From assembly GCF_002591975.1 (NCBI RefSeq), contig NZ_NVQE01000003.1, positions 62,001 through 126,000 of the forward strand: DNA of 64,000 nt, in the 5' to 3' direction. The notes under the pieces are model-generated. The model did no database searches and was not told the origin of the DNA. It saw only the letters and a list, made by a program, of their open reading frames with translations. Position numbers and translations under genes: made by a program. Each line of letters begins with the position of its first letter. Within the stretch, counting starts at the first letter, position 1. This DNA is from Mycobacterium neglectum (GTDB lineage: Bacteria; Actinomycetota; Actinomycetes; Mycobacteriales; Mycobacteriaceae). Positions 33,903-42,536 of the stretch are shown one piece after another.

Positions 33903-34820
33903 TCACGGTCGATCAGCGCGCCGAATTCGCAAAATTTCGTCGACCAGACCCCACCGCAGTGCCGTCGGCGGATCGATGGTCTGCCCGCTCAAGACCAGAT
34001 AGGCGGTTCGCCAACGCCCGATCCTGCGGGTGATGCTCACCGTGCCGCCCGCGCCGGGAAGCAGTCCCAGACTCAACTCCGGAAGGCCGAAGACCGCATC
34101 CGACCGCGACTGCACCCACCCGCAGAATGCGGCCATCTCCAGCCCGCTGCCCAGCACCTGACCGTGCACCTCCGCGCGGCAGTGCCTGCCGAGTCGGGTG
34201 GTCAGCTCGTCGAGCACCAATGCGGGGCTGTGCCGGGTGCGGGCCAGATGGGCACTGGCGGGATCGGCGAAGGTGCCGAACTCCGCCAGGTCACCACCGC
34301 TGCAGAACGACGGGCCATTGCCGGACAGCACAACGTCGGTCACGGACGGGTCGAGGCGGGCCACCTCGAGCGCTTCGAGCAGTGCTGCCCGCGCGTCGGT
34401 GGAGAAGGCGTTGTGCCGCTGCGCCCGGTTGAACCGAACGTAGAGGGTGCAATCGACTCGTTCGGCCTGCACCGGATCCGCGATGTGCACCGGCGCCGCC
34501 GGTCCCCGCTCGGCGAGCCACCGCGCGAATTCCGCCCCGGACTGCAGCGTCGAGTATGCGAGCGACTCGGTGATGACGCCGGTGGACGCCGGCGCGTCGT
34601 CGTCGTGCGCCCGCAGTACGTCGCTGCAGACCGCGGCGGCTGTCGGCCATCTCAGGCACCGCTCCCGCAGTTCGTCGAGCGCGTCGGGCACCGACGCCAC
34701 TGTCACGACGCGACGGTCCGAACTGTCCTCCTCGGTGAGCGTGAAAGTCGCGTCGTCCGAGGGCGATCCGATCGCAATGACAACGCCGGACGCGACATCT
34801 ACGACTCGAGGAGGGGTCAC
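33903..34820 (-). CDS. Crotonase-family protein with extra N-terminal region
   Basis: A 305-residue enoyl-CoA hydratase/isomerase-like protein. The crotonase core starts only near residue 130 (FNRAQRHNAFSTDARAALLE) and includes the oxyanion loop LSGNGPSFCSGGDLAEFG and VHGQVLGSGLEMAAFC, then FGLPELSLGLLPGAGGTVSI. About 125 residues precede it, and the protein stops soon after the GLVDE motif, without most of the usual C-terminal helices. This layout differs from the common 260-residue form. GTG 34820 overlaps the stop of fadD4 (GTGA), so the two are co-translated. Confidence 0.83.
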   Translation of the reverse strand: MTPPRVVDVASGVVIAIGSPSDDATFTLTEEDSSDRRVVTVASVPDALDELRERCLRWPTAAAVCSDVLRAHDDDAPASTGVITESLAYSTLQSGAEFARWLAERGPAAPVHIADPVQAERVDCTLYVRFNRAQRHNAFSTDARAALLEALEVARLDPSVTDVVLSGNGPSFCSGGDLAEFGTFADPASAHLARTRHSPALVLDELTTRLGRHCRAEVHGQVLGSGLEMAAFCGWVQSRSDAVFGLPELSLGLLPGAGGTVSITRRIGRWRTAYLVLSGQTIDPPTALRWGLVDEILRIRRADRP

Positions 34821-36337
34821 GAGTACTTCTTTATCAGCTCCTGCTTGAACATCTTGCCGGTTTCCGTACGCGGCATCTGCGCCTCGAAGGAGATCGACCG
34901 CGGGCACTTGTAGTGCGCCAACCGCTCTCGGAGCCACGCCAGTAGTTCATCTCCGAACGGCTCGCAGGCATCAGCGGGGTCGACCGTTTGGACGACACCC
35001 TTGACGCTCTGCCCCATCTCGTCGTCGGGGATGCCGAACACCGCCGCGTCGAGCACCTTGGGGTGGGTGATCAACATGTTCTCGGCTTCCTGCGGATAGA
35101 TGTTCACACCGCCGGAGATGATCATGTGATGCTTGCGGTCGGTGAGGAACATGTAGCCCTCGTCGTCCACATAGCCCACGTCGCCGACGGTCACCCAGCC
35201 GTGCCTGTCGCGTGACTCAGCCGTCTTCTTGGGATCCTTGTGATAGACGAACGGCACGACTCCCAGATCGAAGTAGATCTGACCAGCCTGACCGGGCGGC
35301 TGATCGTTTCCGTCCTCATCGAGGACGTGCGCAATACCAAGCAGCGGTTTGCCCACGGAGCCAGGGCGTTTCAGCCATTCCTCGGCTGATATGAAGGTGA
35401 TACCTGCACCTTCCGATGACGAGTAGTACTCATCGACAACCGGACCCCACCAGTCGATCATCTGTTTCTTGATATCGACCGGACATGGCGCCGCGGCGTG
35501 TACCACGCGGTGCAGACTCGACACATCATACGAATTACGCACGTCGGCAGGAAGTTTCAGCATCCGAACGAACATCGCCGGAACGAACTGTCCGCTGGTC
35601 ACCCGATACTTCCCGATGGCGTCCAATGCGGATTCCGGGTCGAACTTCGACATGATCACCGTCGTCACCCCCATCGCCTGCGCGCTCATCGACCAGAGGC
35701 ACGGTGCGGTGTGGTACAGCGGGGCCGGACTCAGATAGACGGACTCGCCATTCATCTGAATGGCCATCAGCAGGGCCGAGACGAGGTTCGGCGTCTCGGA
35801 AGGCTTGGCGTGGGTGAGTTCGCGACGAATTCCCTTGGGGCGCCCGGTGGTTCCCGACGAGTACTGCAGCAAATCGCCCTCGACCTCGTCATCGATGGGT
35901 GTGCTCGGCCGGTCCGCCACGCACTCGGGGTAGCGCTGCCACCCATCGACGTCGTCGTCGGCGATCAACAACATTTCGGGCAGTGCACCCAGCTCGGCCA
36001 ATCCTTCGCAGACCTTGCGTGTGGCTCGCGACCCGATCATGGCCTTCGCGCCGCTGTTGTCGATGATGTAAGCCACCTCGGGCGGCGTGAGGTGGGTGCT
36101 GATCACCGTGTAGTAAAGACCGCTGCGCCGCGCCGCCCACATCACCGTCGGCAGATGTTCGTTGTTCTCCATGAGCACGGCGACGGTGTCGCCTTCGACC
36201 AGTCCGGCGTGTCGGAAGTGGTGCGCCAACCGGTTGGCCCGCTCCTCCAACTCTTTGAACGTGACGACGGTCCCGGCGGGATGGATGATGACGGCCGGCT
36301 TGTCGCCGGTGGCCTCGGCATGCTCGCGAATCTGCAT
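34817..36337 (-). CDS. fadD4: Acyl-CoA synthetase FadD4
   Basis: A 506-residue fatty-acid CoA ligase. The ATP loop is YSSGTTGRPKG (159-169); the acyl-adenylate motifs YYSSSEGAG, VGDVGYVDDEGYMFLTDRKH and GGVNIYPQEAE follow, and the catalytic lysine is in MPRTETGKMFKQEL. It activates fatty acids for beta-oxidation with the downstream crotonase. The place next to pckG and fadE3 matches Rv0214. A TAGAGT -10 element (complement of 36344-36349) ends 6 nt before the ATG, suggesting a leaderless transcript, with a perfect palindrome over the -35 region. Confidence 0.9.
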   Translation of the reverse strand: MQIREHAEATGDKPAVIIHPAGTVVTFKELEERANRLAHHFRHAGLVEGDTVAVLMENNEHLPTVMWAARRSGLYYTVISTHLTPPEVAYIIDNSGAKAMIGSRATRKVCEGLAELGALPEMLLIADDDVDGWQRYPECVADRPSTPIDDEVEGDLLQYSSGTTGRPKGIRRELTHAKPSETPNLVSALLMAIQMNGESVYLSPAPLYHTAPCLWSMSAQAMGVTTVIMSKFDPESALDAIGKYRVTSGQFVPAMFVRMLKLPADVRNSYDVSSLHRVVHAAAPCPVDIKKQMIDWWGPVVDEYYSSSEGAGITFISAEEWLKRPGSVGKPLLGIAHVLDEDGNDQPPGQAGQIYFDLGVVPFVYHKDPKKTAESRDRHGWVTVGDVGYVDDEGYMFLTDRKHHMIISGGVNIYPQEAENMLITHPKVLDAAVFGIPDDEMGQSVKGVVQTVDPADACEPFGDELLAWLRERLAHYKCPRSISFEAQMPRTETGKMFKQELIKKYS

Positions 36338-36360
36338 GCGCCGACTCTACGACGCCTGAT

Positions 36361-36376
36361 CTTGACAGGTGTCAAG
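36361..36376. promoter_or_regulatory. Perfect palindromic operator before fadD4
   Basis: CTTGACA-GG-TGTCAAG has perfect 7-bp arms. With the proposed leaderless start at 36337 it would occupy about -24 to -39, an ideal place for repression. The shape suggests a TetR- or MarR-type regulator, which is not encoded next to it. Confidence 0.55.
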
Positions 36377-36397
36377 TGGGTCGCGCAGAAAAGTGAA

Positions 36398-38227
36398 CTA
36401 GTCGGCTTCGGCGAGTCGATGCTTCAGCGCGTCGAACTCGTCCTTGATGCCGGTCGGCAGCTTCTCGCCGACGAACTCGAACCACTCCTCTATCAACGGG
36501 ATTTCTTCCCGCCACTCGGCGACGTTGACCGACAACGCCTCGTTGACGTCGGCCGCGTCGACATCCAGGCCGGACAGGTCCAGATCGTCGGCGGTCGGCA
36601 CGATCCCGATCGGCGTGGTCTTACCGCCTGCCTTCTGCTCGATGCGGTCGACGATCCACTTCATCACGCGGCTGTTCTCACCGAAACCGGGCCACAGGAA
36701 GCGGCCGTCGTCGCCGCGGCGGAACCAGTTGACGAAGAAGATCTTCGGCATCTTCGACTCATCGGCGTTCTTGCCGATGTCGATCCAATGGGCGAAGTAG
36801 TCGCCGACGTTGTAGCCGAGGAACGGCAGCATGGCCATCGGGTCACGCCGCACGGTACCGACCTTGCCTTCGGCGGCCGCGGTCTGCTCGGAACCCAGCG
36901 TGGCGCCGATGAAGACGCCGTGCTGCCAGTCGCGGGCCTGCGTGACGAGCGGCACCGTCGTCTTGCGGCGACCGCCGAACAGGATCGCCGAGATCGGCAC
37001 GCCCTGCGGATCATCCCACTCCGGGGCGAGTGTCGGGCACTGCGACATCGGGGTGCAGTAACGCGAGTTGGGATGCGCGGCTTTGCTTTCCGTTTCGCGT
37101 AGGACCCAGTCGTTGCCCTTCCAGTCGATGAGGTGGTCGGGCTCACCCTCGAGGCCCTCCCACCAGACATCGTTGTCGTCGGTCAGGGCGACGTTGGTGA
37201 AGACGGTGTTGCCGGCCTCGATGGTTTTCATCGCGTTCGGGTTCGACGACCAGTTGGTGCCCGGTGCGACGCCGAAGAAGCCGAACTCAGGATTGACCGC
37301 GTAGAGCCGGCCGTCCTTGCCGAACCGCATCCAGGCGATGTCGTCACCGACGGTCTCGGCGCGCCAGCCCTCGATCGTCGGCTGCAGCATCGCGAGGTTC
37401 GTCTTGCCGCAGGCCGACGGGAATGCGGCCGCGACGTAGTACGACTTGTTCTCCGGCGAGATCAGCTTGAGGATCAGCATGTGCTCGGCGAGCCAGCCCT
37501 CGTCGTGCGCCATCGCCGAGGCGATGCGCAGCGAGTAGCACTTCTTGCCGAGCAGCGCGTTGCCGCCGTAGCCCGAACCGTAGCTCCAGATCTCGCGGGT
37601 CTCGGGGAAGTGGCTGATGTATTTGGTGTCGTTGCAGGGCCACGGCACGTCCTTCTGGCCGGGCTCCAGCGGTGCGCCGATCGAGTGCAGGGCCTTGACG
37701 AAGAAGCCGTCGTCGCCCATCTTCTCCAGCGCCGCCTTGCCCATGCGCGTCATCGTCCGCATCGACACGACGACGTACTCGGAGTCGGTGAGCTCAACGC
37801 CGAGCTTGGGATCTTCGGCGCCGAGGGGACCCATGCAGAACGGCACCACATACATCGTGCGACCGCGCATAGACCCTCGGTAGAGGTCGGTCATGATGCC
37901 GCGCATCTCGGCGGGATCCATCCAGTTGTTGGTGGGACCGGCATCAATCTCGCGCTCAGAACAGATGAATGTCCGCGATTCCACGCGCGCCACGTCCGAG
38001 GGGTCCGAGAGCGCCAAATAGGAGTTCGGCTTCTTGTGGTCGTCGAGACGTTTGAAGGTGCCCGCCTCGACGAGCTGCTCGGACAGCCGCGCCGCCTCCT
38101 CCTCAGACCCGTCGGCAAACACGACCCGGTCCGGCTGCGTGAGTTCGGCGACCTCTTGGACCCAGGCGAGCAGGCCCTTGTGCTTGGTCGGTGCGGTGTC
38201 CAGACCCGGAATGGTCGCTGCGGTCAT
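36398..38227 (-). CDS. pckG: Phosphoenolpyruvate carboxykinase (GTP)
   Basis: A 609-residue GTP-dependent PEP carboxykinase that turns oxaloacetate into PEP and CO2, the first step of gluconeogenesis and needed during growth on lipids. The kinase-1a loop is [13 protein letters not shown], and the GTP-type signatures [20 protein letters not shown] and [20 protein letters not shown] are clear. ATG 38227 is chosen because AGGAG lies 6 nt upstream; a TTG one codon earlier is less likely. Corresponds to Rv0211 (pckA). The 193 bp upstream (38228-38420) hold its promoter region but no motif I can assign. Confidence 0.96.
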   Translation of the reverse strand: MTAATIPGLDTAPTKHKGLLAWVQEVAELTQPDRVVFADGSEEEAARLSEQLVEAGTFKRLDDHKKPNSYLALSDPSDVARVESRTFICSEREIDAGPTNNWMDPAEMRGIMTDLYRGSMRGRTMYVVPFCMGPLGAEDPKLGVELTDSEYVVVSMRTMTRMGKAALEKMGDDGFFVKALHSIGAPLEPGQKDVPWPCNDTKYISHFPETREIWSYGSGYGGNALLGKKCYSLRIASAMAHDEGWLAEHMLILKLISPENKSYYVAAAFPSACGKTNLAMLQPTIEGWRAETVGDDIAWMRFGKDGRLYAVNPEFGFFGVAPGTNWSSNPNAMKTIEAGNTVFTNVALTDDNDVWWEGLEGEPDHLIDWKGNDWVLRETESKAAHPNSRYCTPMSQCPTLAPEWDDPQGVPISAILFGGRRKTTVPLVTQARDWQHGVFIGATLGSEQTAAAEGKVGTVRRDPMAMLPFLGYNVGDYFAHWIDIGKNADESKMPKIFFVNWFRRGDDGRFLWPGFGENSRVMKWIVDRIEQKAGGKTTPIGIVPTADDLDLSGLDVDAADVNEALSVNVAEWREEIPLIEEWFEFVGEKLPTGIKDEFDALKHRLAEAD

Positions 38228-38420
38228 CAAAATCTCCTGTATACGTTTTCTGCCAGGACTCAGGCACCTGAAGCGTCAACCCGTCAAAGAGGCTGCTGCA
38301 TCCAGTCGTCCCCGTACTACAGAGGTTAACGCGGGTGACATATCCACGGTAAATCGGGACTATGTCCGATCACTCACAGGAACGATTCAGAAGGCCCATC
38401 TCAGAGGTGTATCGATTCAG

Positions 38421-39866
38421 CTAGTCGGCCTTCTTTGTGCCGTTTCCATATAACTCTGTCCGGACGGCGGCGATCGCTTCCAGCAGTGGCGGCAGCCGGC
38501 GGTCGGCGACCTTCGCCGCGCGGGCGGTCTCGACCGCATGCGCGCGCAACTCAGCATCGATCTCGGCGACCTGCTCGGCAGCAGTGGCGCCGTCGACCTC
38601 GTCGCGGTGGGCAAGCTCCGAGGCGAGCGCTGTCTCGGCGACGAGAACCCGGGTCGCAACGCGTTCCTCCACCGCGGACCGCACCACCGTGATCACGTCG
38701 CTCACCCAGCGGTCGAGCACCCCGCGGTCGTGGAGGAGCCCGCGAATGCCCACCACCCAGATTGTGAACACCAGGCCAACCAGACCGCCCACCACCAGCC
38801 CTGCGACGGTCATGCCGGGGGCGAGCCCGGCGAACAGCCGGGTCACCACGAGTGCGATCCCAAGTCCGAATCCGGCGCCGAGGATCATCATCAACTGTGT
38901 TTCCTGCCGACGTGATTTCAGCGGCGGCGCCGAGATCTGCGGTGCCTGCGGCGGCGCGGCTGCCGGCGGCACGGGAAGGTTTAGCTCGGCAGCGACGTCT
39001 GCCAGCTGAGCGGTGATGCCGTCGTCCACCTCCTGGACGACGTCGCGCACTCGGCTCCGCACATGCGGCTCGAAGCCGCCGATCCTGCGCCGCGTCAACA
39101 CCGCGGCGTCCTCGGTCAGCTCCCCCCGCACGGAGGTGGCGCGGTTGCGCGCAAAGTGCCCGAGCTGCACGCGCGCCTGCTGTAGCTGACTGCGCAGCGC
39201 GATGGTGCGCTCGCTCTTCGACAGGCGGCGTTGACGCAGGATGGCGTCACGCTTTTCGTGCAGTCCGCGCACCCGGGCCCGACGATCGAAACCGTCACCG
39301 TTGGAGCGATACTGCCCGATGACCCCAATCAAACGATTTTCCCACGCGCGCAACCTATTTCGGCGTGTCACATCGGGATCGGCCAGTCGTTGCCGCAGCA
39401 GACCCACGAGCTCGTCCACGCGAGGCTCGCCCAGGTCGGGGGCGGCCGCCGCGCCGACCCACTGCACCCGGGCGTAATGCGGCGCGCGTTCGGTCAACAA
39501 CAACCGGTCGGCGACGAGCACATCGCGCCAGTTGCGATGCGCATCGATCTTCGAGACCACCCCGACCACCAGATCGGTGTTTTTGCTCGCGAAATCGATG
39601 AGGGCACAGTCAGATTCCGTCATCGGTGCAATTGCGGACACGGTGAACACCACCGCGGCCGGAGCGTGGCCCGGTTTCACTTCGTCGGATTCGACGAAAG
39701 TGTGCTCGGGCAACCGGTTACGCAACGCGCTGATCAAACTGGTGGTGCCTGCCAGCCACGGGCCCACCACCAGTACGACGTCGCGACTCTGTACCCCTGG
39801 AGAATTCAGGCCGGGCTCGATGGCCGCCACCACCGCGTCGGCCGCGGCGATGGGATCGCCCCTCAC
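38421..39866 (-). CDS. Dynamin-like GTPase-family membrane protein, second of a pair
   Basis: A 481-residue protein. Near the N-terminus VVLVVGPWLAGTTSLISAL resembles a P-loop in which the lysine is replaced by threonine, and GVVSKIDAHRNWR resembles the NKxD base motif. A helical middle part precedes two hydrophobic helices (MMILGAGFGLGIALVVTRLF and AGLVVGGLVGLVFTIWVVGI), then a helical, acidic tail. This fits the bacterial dynamin-like group and Rv0210 in order. GTG 39866 overlaps the previous stop (GTGA); a TTG at 39917 would add 17 residues. Nucleotide binding may be weak or lost. Confidence 0.75.
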   Translation of the reverse strand: MRGDPIAAADAVVAAIEPGLNSPGVQSRDVVLVVGPWLAGTTSLISALRNRLPEHTFVESDEVKPGHAPAAVVFTVSAIAPMTESDCALIDFASKNTDLVVGVVSKIDAHRNWRDVLVADRLLLTERAPHYARVQWVGAAAAPDLGEPRVDELVGLLRQRLADPDVTRRNRLRAWENRLIGVIGQYRSNGDGFDRRARVRGLHEKRDAILRQRRLSKSERTIALRSQLQQARVQLGHFARNRATSVRGELTEDAAVLTRRRIGGFEPHVRSRVRDVVQEVDDGITAQLADVAAELNLPVPPAAAPPQAPQISAPPLKSRRQETQLMMILGAGFGLGIALVVTRLFAGLAPGMTVAGLVVGGLVGLVFTIWVVGIRGLLHDRGVLDRWVSDVITVVRSAVEERVATRVLVAETALASELAHRDEVDGATAAEQVAEIDAELRAHAVETARAAKVADRRLPPLLEAIAAVRTELYGNGTKKAD

Positions 39867-40963
39867 GGCGACCGCCCGTACAGGCGCAGCGAGCCTCGGC
39901 AGATATCCGCCGAACAACTCCGGTGCAGGGCGTTCACCGGTCCGCTGCCGTAGCGCCGCCAGTGCGCCGCGCGCCTGCGGTGTGCTGCCGGACCGTCATC
40001 CCGGTCGACATGCATACCGTCGGCTTCGACAACCTCGACGGCCGCGCCCATCACGGCAAGTACCGTGTCGTCGGTCCTGAGTAATTCGGCGATTTGTCCA
40101 TCCCCGGATTGCACTGCGAGCGCACGCAATTCGGCGATCGCCGCGCGTACCCGCCGGTACCGCACCGGCGCGCCGACTGCGTTCACCGCAGCCACCACGT
40201 CCTCGACGTGGCTCAATCGCCGCAGCAGCGCCGACACCGCCGCGGCGTCGGCACCGCTCTCGACGGCCAGCACCGCATGTGCGATGCCAAAGCGATCCAG
40301 CGCGCCGAGCAGTCGGCGCCTCACCTCTCCGGGCAGCGGATGTTCTGATTGCACGAAAGCGTCGGTCGACGTGAGGTCGGCGGGGGCGTGGACCAGCACC
40401 CGCAGTGCGGCCATCAGTTCGTCATCGAGCTCAGCGGTGGCGAGCAGGCCGACCATCGGCACAGTGGGCGTGCCCATAGAAGACCCAGATGAGAGCGCCT
40501 CGGCGTGGCGCCGCGCGGCGGCCAACGGTCCGCCGATACCGAACCCCGTCAGATCCGCCTTGTTCAAGATGGCCACGGTGGGCGTGTCCGATCTACGCAC
40601 CGCGAGCAGATCCTCGGGTTTGAGCGTCTCGGCGATCACGAGCACGGTGATGTCCGCGGGACCAGCCGTCACCGCGACGCCGGCATCGACCAACGCCGCG
40701 GACACCGTCGTCCGCCCGACACCGGGTCGACCACGCACCGCAACACACACTGGCGCGCCTGCGCGCCGGATAATCGGTGTCAACCGCGGATTGCGGCTCT
40801 GCTCAGCGAATCGCGTCAAGGCGTCGACAAAAATCTGGCAGCCTCCATGTCCCCTCGCCACGCACCCGGTCAGTTGGGGGTCAGTGGCTCCGCCCCCACC
40901 CACGATGTTGGCACCTCCGAGAGTGTGCCGCGAGCGCTTGTTGTGGCCCTTGGGAGTGGACAT
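39863..40963 (-). CDS. Dynamin-like GTPase-family protein, first of a pair
   Basis: A protein of up to 366 residues with an intact-looking P-loop GRPGVGRTTVSAALV (about 78-92; threonine replaces the usual lysine) and a base motif in AILNKADLTGFG. The remainder is helical with no membrane segment. Equivalent to Rv0209. The start is doubtful: ATG 40963 (MSTPKGHNKR) gives a length like Rv0209, while GTG 40861 would remove a low-complexity glycine-rich stretch. Overlaps the next gene by 4 bp, so the pair probably works as a complex, as other tandem bacterial dynamins do. Confidence 0.72.
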   Translation of the reverse strand: MSTPKGHNKRSRHTLGGANIVGGGGATDPQLTGCVARGHGGCQIFVDALTRFAEQSRNPRLTPIIRRAGAPVCVAVRGRPGVGRTTVSAALVDAGVAVTAGPADITVLVIAETLKPEDLLAVRRSDTPTVAILNKADLTGFGIGGPLAAARRHAEALSSGSSMGTPTVPMVGLLATAELDDELMAALRVLVHAPADLTSTDAFVQSEHPLPGEVRRRLLGALDRFGIAHAVLAVESGADAAAVSALLRRLSHVEDVVAAVNAVGAPVRYRRVRAAIAELRALAVQSGDGQIAELLRTDDTVLAVMGAAVEVVEADGMHVDRDDGPAAHRRRAAHWRRYGSGPVNALHRSCSADICRGSLRLYGRSP

Positions 40964-41033
40964 CCCGACCCGTAGCAGCCGAAGGCAACTGTTGGGTATC
41001 AATCTGTACCACGATGCGGGTACTCCCCCCGTG

Positions 41034-41804
41034 ATGAGCGACGATGGACGGATGCTTTCGGGTAACGCGGGTGTGGGCTTGCCGGCTCAGCCGGCGGCCA
41101 CCGACGCCCCACCCGCGTCGCACCTGCATCCCCGGGTGACCAGCTTCAGGACCCGCCGCACCGCGCTCAGCGGTGCCCAGCAGGCGACCTGGGCTCGGCT
41201 CTGGCCAGAGGTGGGCATGAACGCCCGCGACGGCGACGGCCCCGCGCCGCCACTGGACACCGAGACGTGGTTCGGGCGCAGCGCTCCCGTCGTGCTCGAG
41301 ATCGGCTGCGGAGCAGGCACCTCGACGCTGGCGATGGCCCAGGCCGAACCCGATATCGATGTGGTTGCGGTCGAGGTCTACCGCCGCGGGCTGGCTCAGC
41401 TGCTGTCCGGCATCGACCGCGAAGGTGTGCCCAATATCCGCCTGGTCCGCGGCGACGGCGTCGACGTCCTCGAGTACATGTTCGGACCGGACTCGCTGGC
41501 CGGAGTGCGGGTGTTCTTTCCAGATCCGTGGCCCAAGGCCCGCCATCACAAGCGCAGGCTCCTGCAGCCCGCGACCATGGCGCTGATCGCCGACCGGCTG
41601 CGTCCCGGTGGCGTTCTGCACGCGGCGACGGACCATATGGGTTACGCCGAGCACATCGCCACCGTGGGTGACGCCGAGCCGAGGTTGCGTCGCGTGAGCA
41701 CCGAGGACACCCTTCCCATGTCGGCCGACCGGCCGGTGACGAAGTACGAGCGCAAGGCTCTCGCAGGCCCCGTCGTGACCGAACTGCTCTGGGAGAAGTC
41801 CTGA
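41034..41804 (+). CDS. trmB: tRNA (guanine-N7-)-methyltransferase TrmB
   Basis: A 256-residue SAM-dependent enzyme that makes m7G46 in tRNA. The SAM motif VVLEIGCGAGTSTLAMAQ, then VAVEVYRRGLAQLL, and the TrmB signature VRVFFPDPWPKARHHKRRLL are clear. ATG 41034 (or GTG 41031) gives the family's length; the frame is open far upstream by chance. Matches Rv0208c. The stop overlaps the next ATG (TGATG). It heads the trmB-NYN-mmpL3 gene group, an arrangement conserved in mycobacteria. Confidence 0.94.
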   Translation: MSDDGRMLSGNAGVGLPAQPAATDAPPASHLHPRVTSFRTRRTALSGAQQATWARLWPEVGMNARDGDGPAPPLDTETWFGRSAPVVLEIGCGAGTSTLAMAQAEPDIDVVAVEVYRRGLAQLLSGIDREGVPNIRLVRGDGVDVLEYMFGPDSLAGVRVFFPDPWPKARHHKRRLLQPATMALIADRLRPGGVLHAATDHMGYAEHIATVGDAEPRLRRVSTEDTLPMSADRPVTKYERKALAGPVVTELLWEKS

Positions 41805-42499
41805 TGAGCCTCACCGAAGACATTCAGCGGATAGCAGAAGTCTCCCCGCCCGAGGCGTCTTCAGCCGACCCGGTCGGCCGGGTGCTGCTGGTCTGGGACG
41901 CTCCCAACCTGGACATGGGCCTCGGCTCGATCCTTGGTGGCCGTCCCACCGCGGCGCACCGACCTAGGTTCGACGCACTCGGCCGCTGGCTGCTGTCCCG
42001 TACGGCCGAACTATCGGCGTCGCGTCCCGAGGTCTCGCTGGAACCCGAAGCGACGGTGTTCACGAACATCGCACCTGGTAGCGCCGATGTGGTTCGACCT
42101 TGGGTGGAGGCATTGCGTAACGTCGGTTTCGCGGTCTTCGCGAAACCGAAGATCGATGAAGACAGTGACGTCGACATCGACATGCTCAACCACATCGCGC
42201 TCCGAAGGAGCGAGGGACTGGCAGGCGTGCTGGTGGCCTCCGCCGACGGTCAGGCGTTCAAGCTGCCGTTGGAGGAAATCGCCCGCGATGGCGTTCCAGT
42301 CCAGGTGCTTGGATTTCGCGAACATGCGAGCTGGGCGCTAGCGTCGGATACCTTGGTGTTCGTCGACCTGGAGGACATTCCTGGTGTTTTCCGGGAGCCG
42401 CTACCGCGGATCGGCCTTGATTCGCTGCCCGAGCAAGGGGCTTGGCTGCAGCCGTTCCGGCCGCTGTCGTCGCTACTGACGTCGCGCGTCAACAATTGA
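41804..42499 (+). CDS. NYN-domain putative ribonuclease
   Basis: A 231-residue NYN (PIN-like) protein, equivalent to Rv0207c. The opening strand VLLVWDAPNLDMGLGSILGG carries the first acidic residue of the putative nuclease site; DSDVDIDMLNHIALRRSE and VLVASADGQAFKLPLEEIA carry the rest of the conserved acidic set. The family is thought to act on RNA. Translationally coupled to trmB, and 37 bp before mmpL3. Its link to lipid export is unknown and may be only shared transcription. Confidence 0.88.
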   Translation: MSLTEDIQRIAEVSPPEASSADPVGRVLLVWDAPNLDMGLGSILGGRPTAAHRPRFDALGRWLLSRTAELSASRPEVSLEPEATVFTNIAPGSADVVRPWVEALRNVGFAVFAKPKIDEDSDVDIDMLNHIALRRSEGLAGVLVASADGQAFKLPLEEIARDGVPVQVLGFREHASWALASDTLVFVDLEDIPGVFREPLPRIGLDSLPEQGAWLQPFRPLSSLLTSRVNN

Positions 42500-42536
42500 A
42501 CTGCGCGGGTCGCCGCGGACTGAGTTAGGAGCTTAG

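Noticed and set aside
35498..37102. 534-codon plus-strand frame across fadD4 and pckG
   Set aside because: Spans two well-supported genes on the opposite strand and resembles no family.
40065..41033. Upstream extension of trmB to 579 residues
   Set aside because: The extension is antisense to the dynamin-like gene and Ser/Thr/Ala-rich; TrmB features fit a start at 41031-41034.
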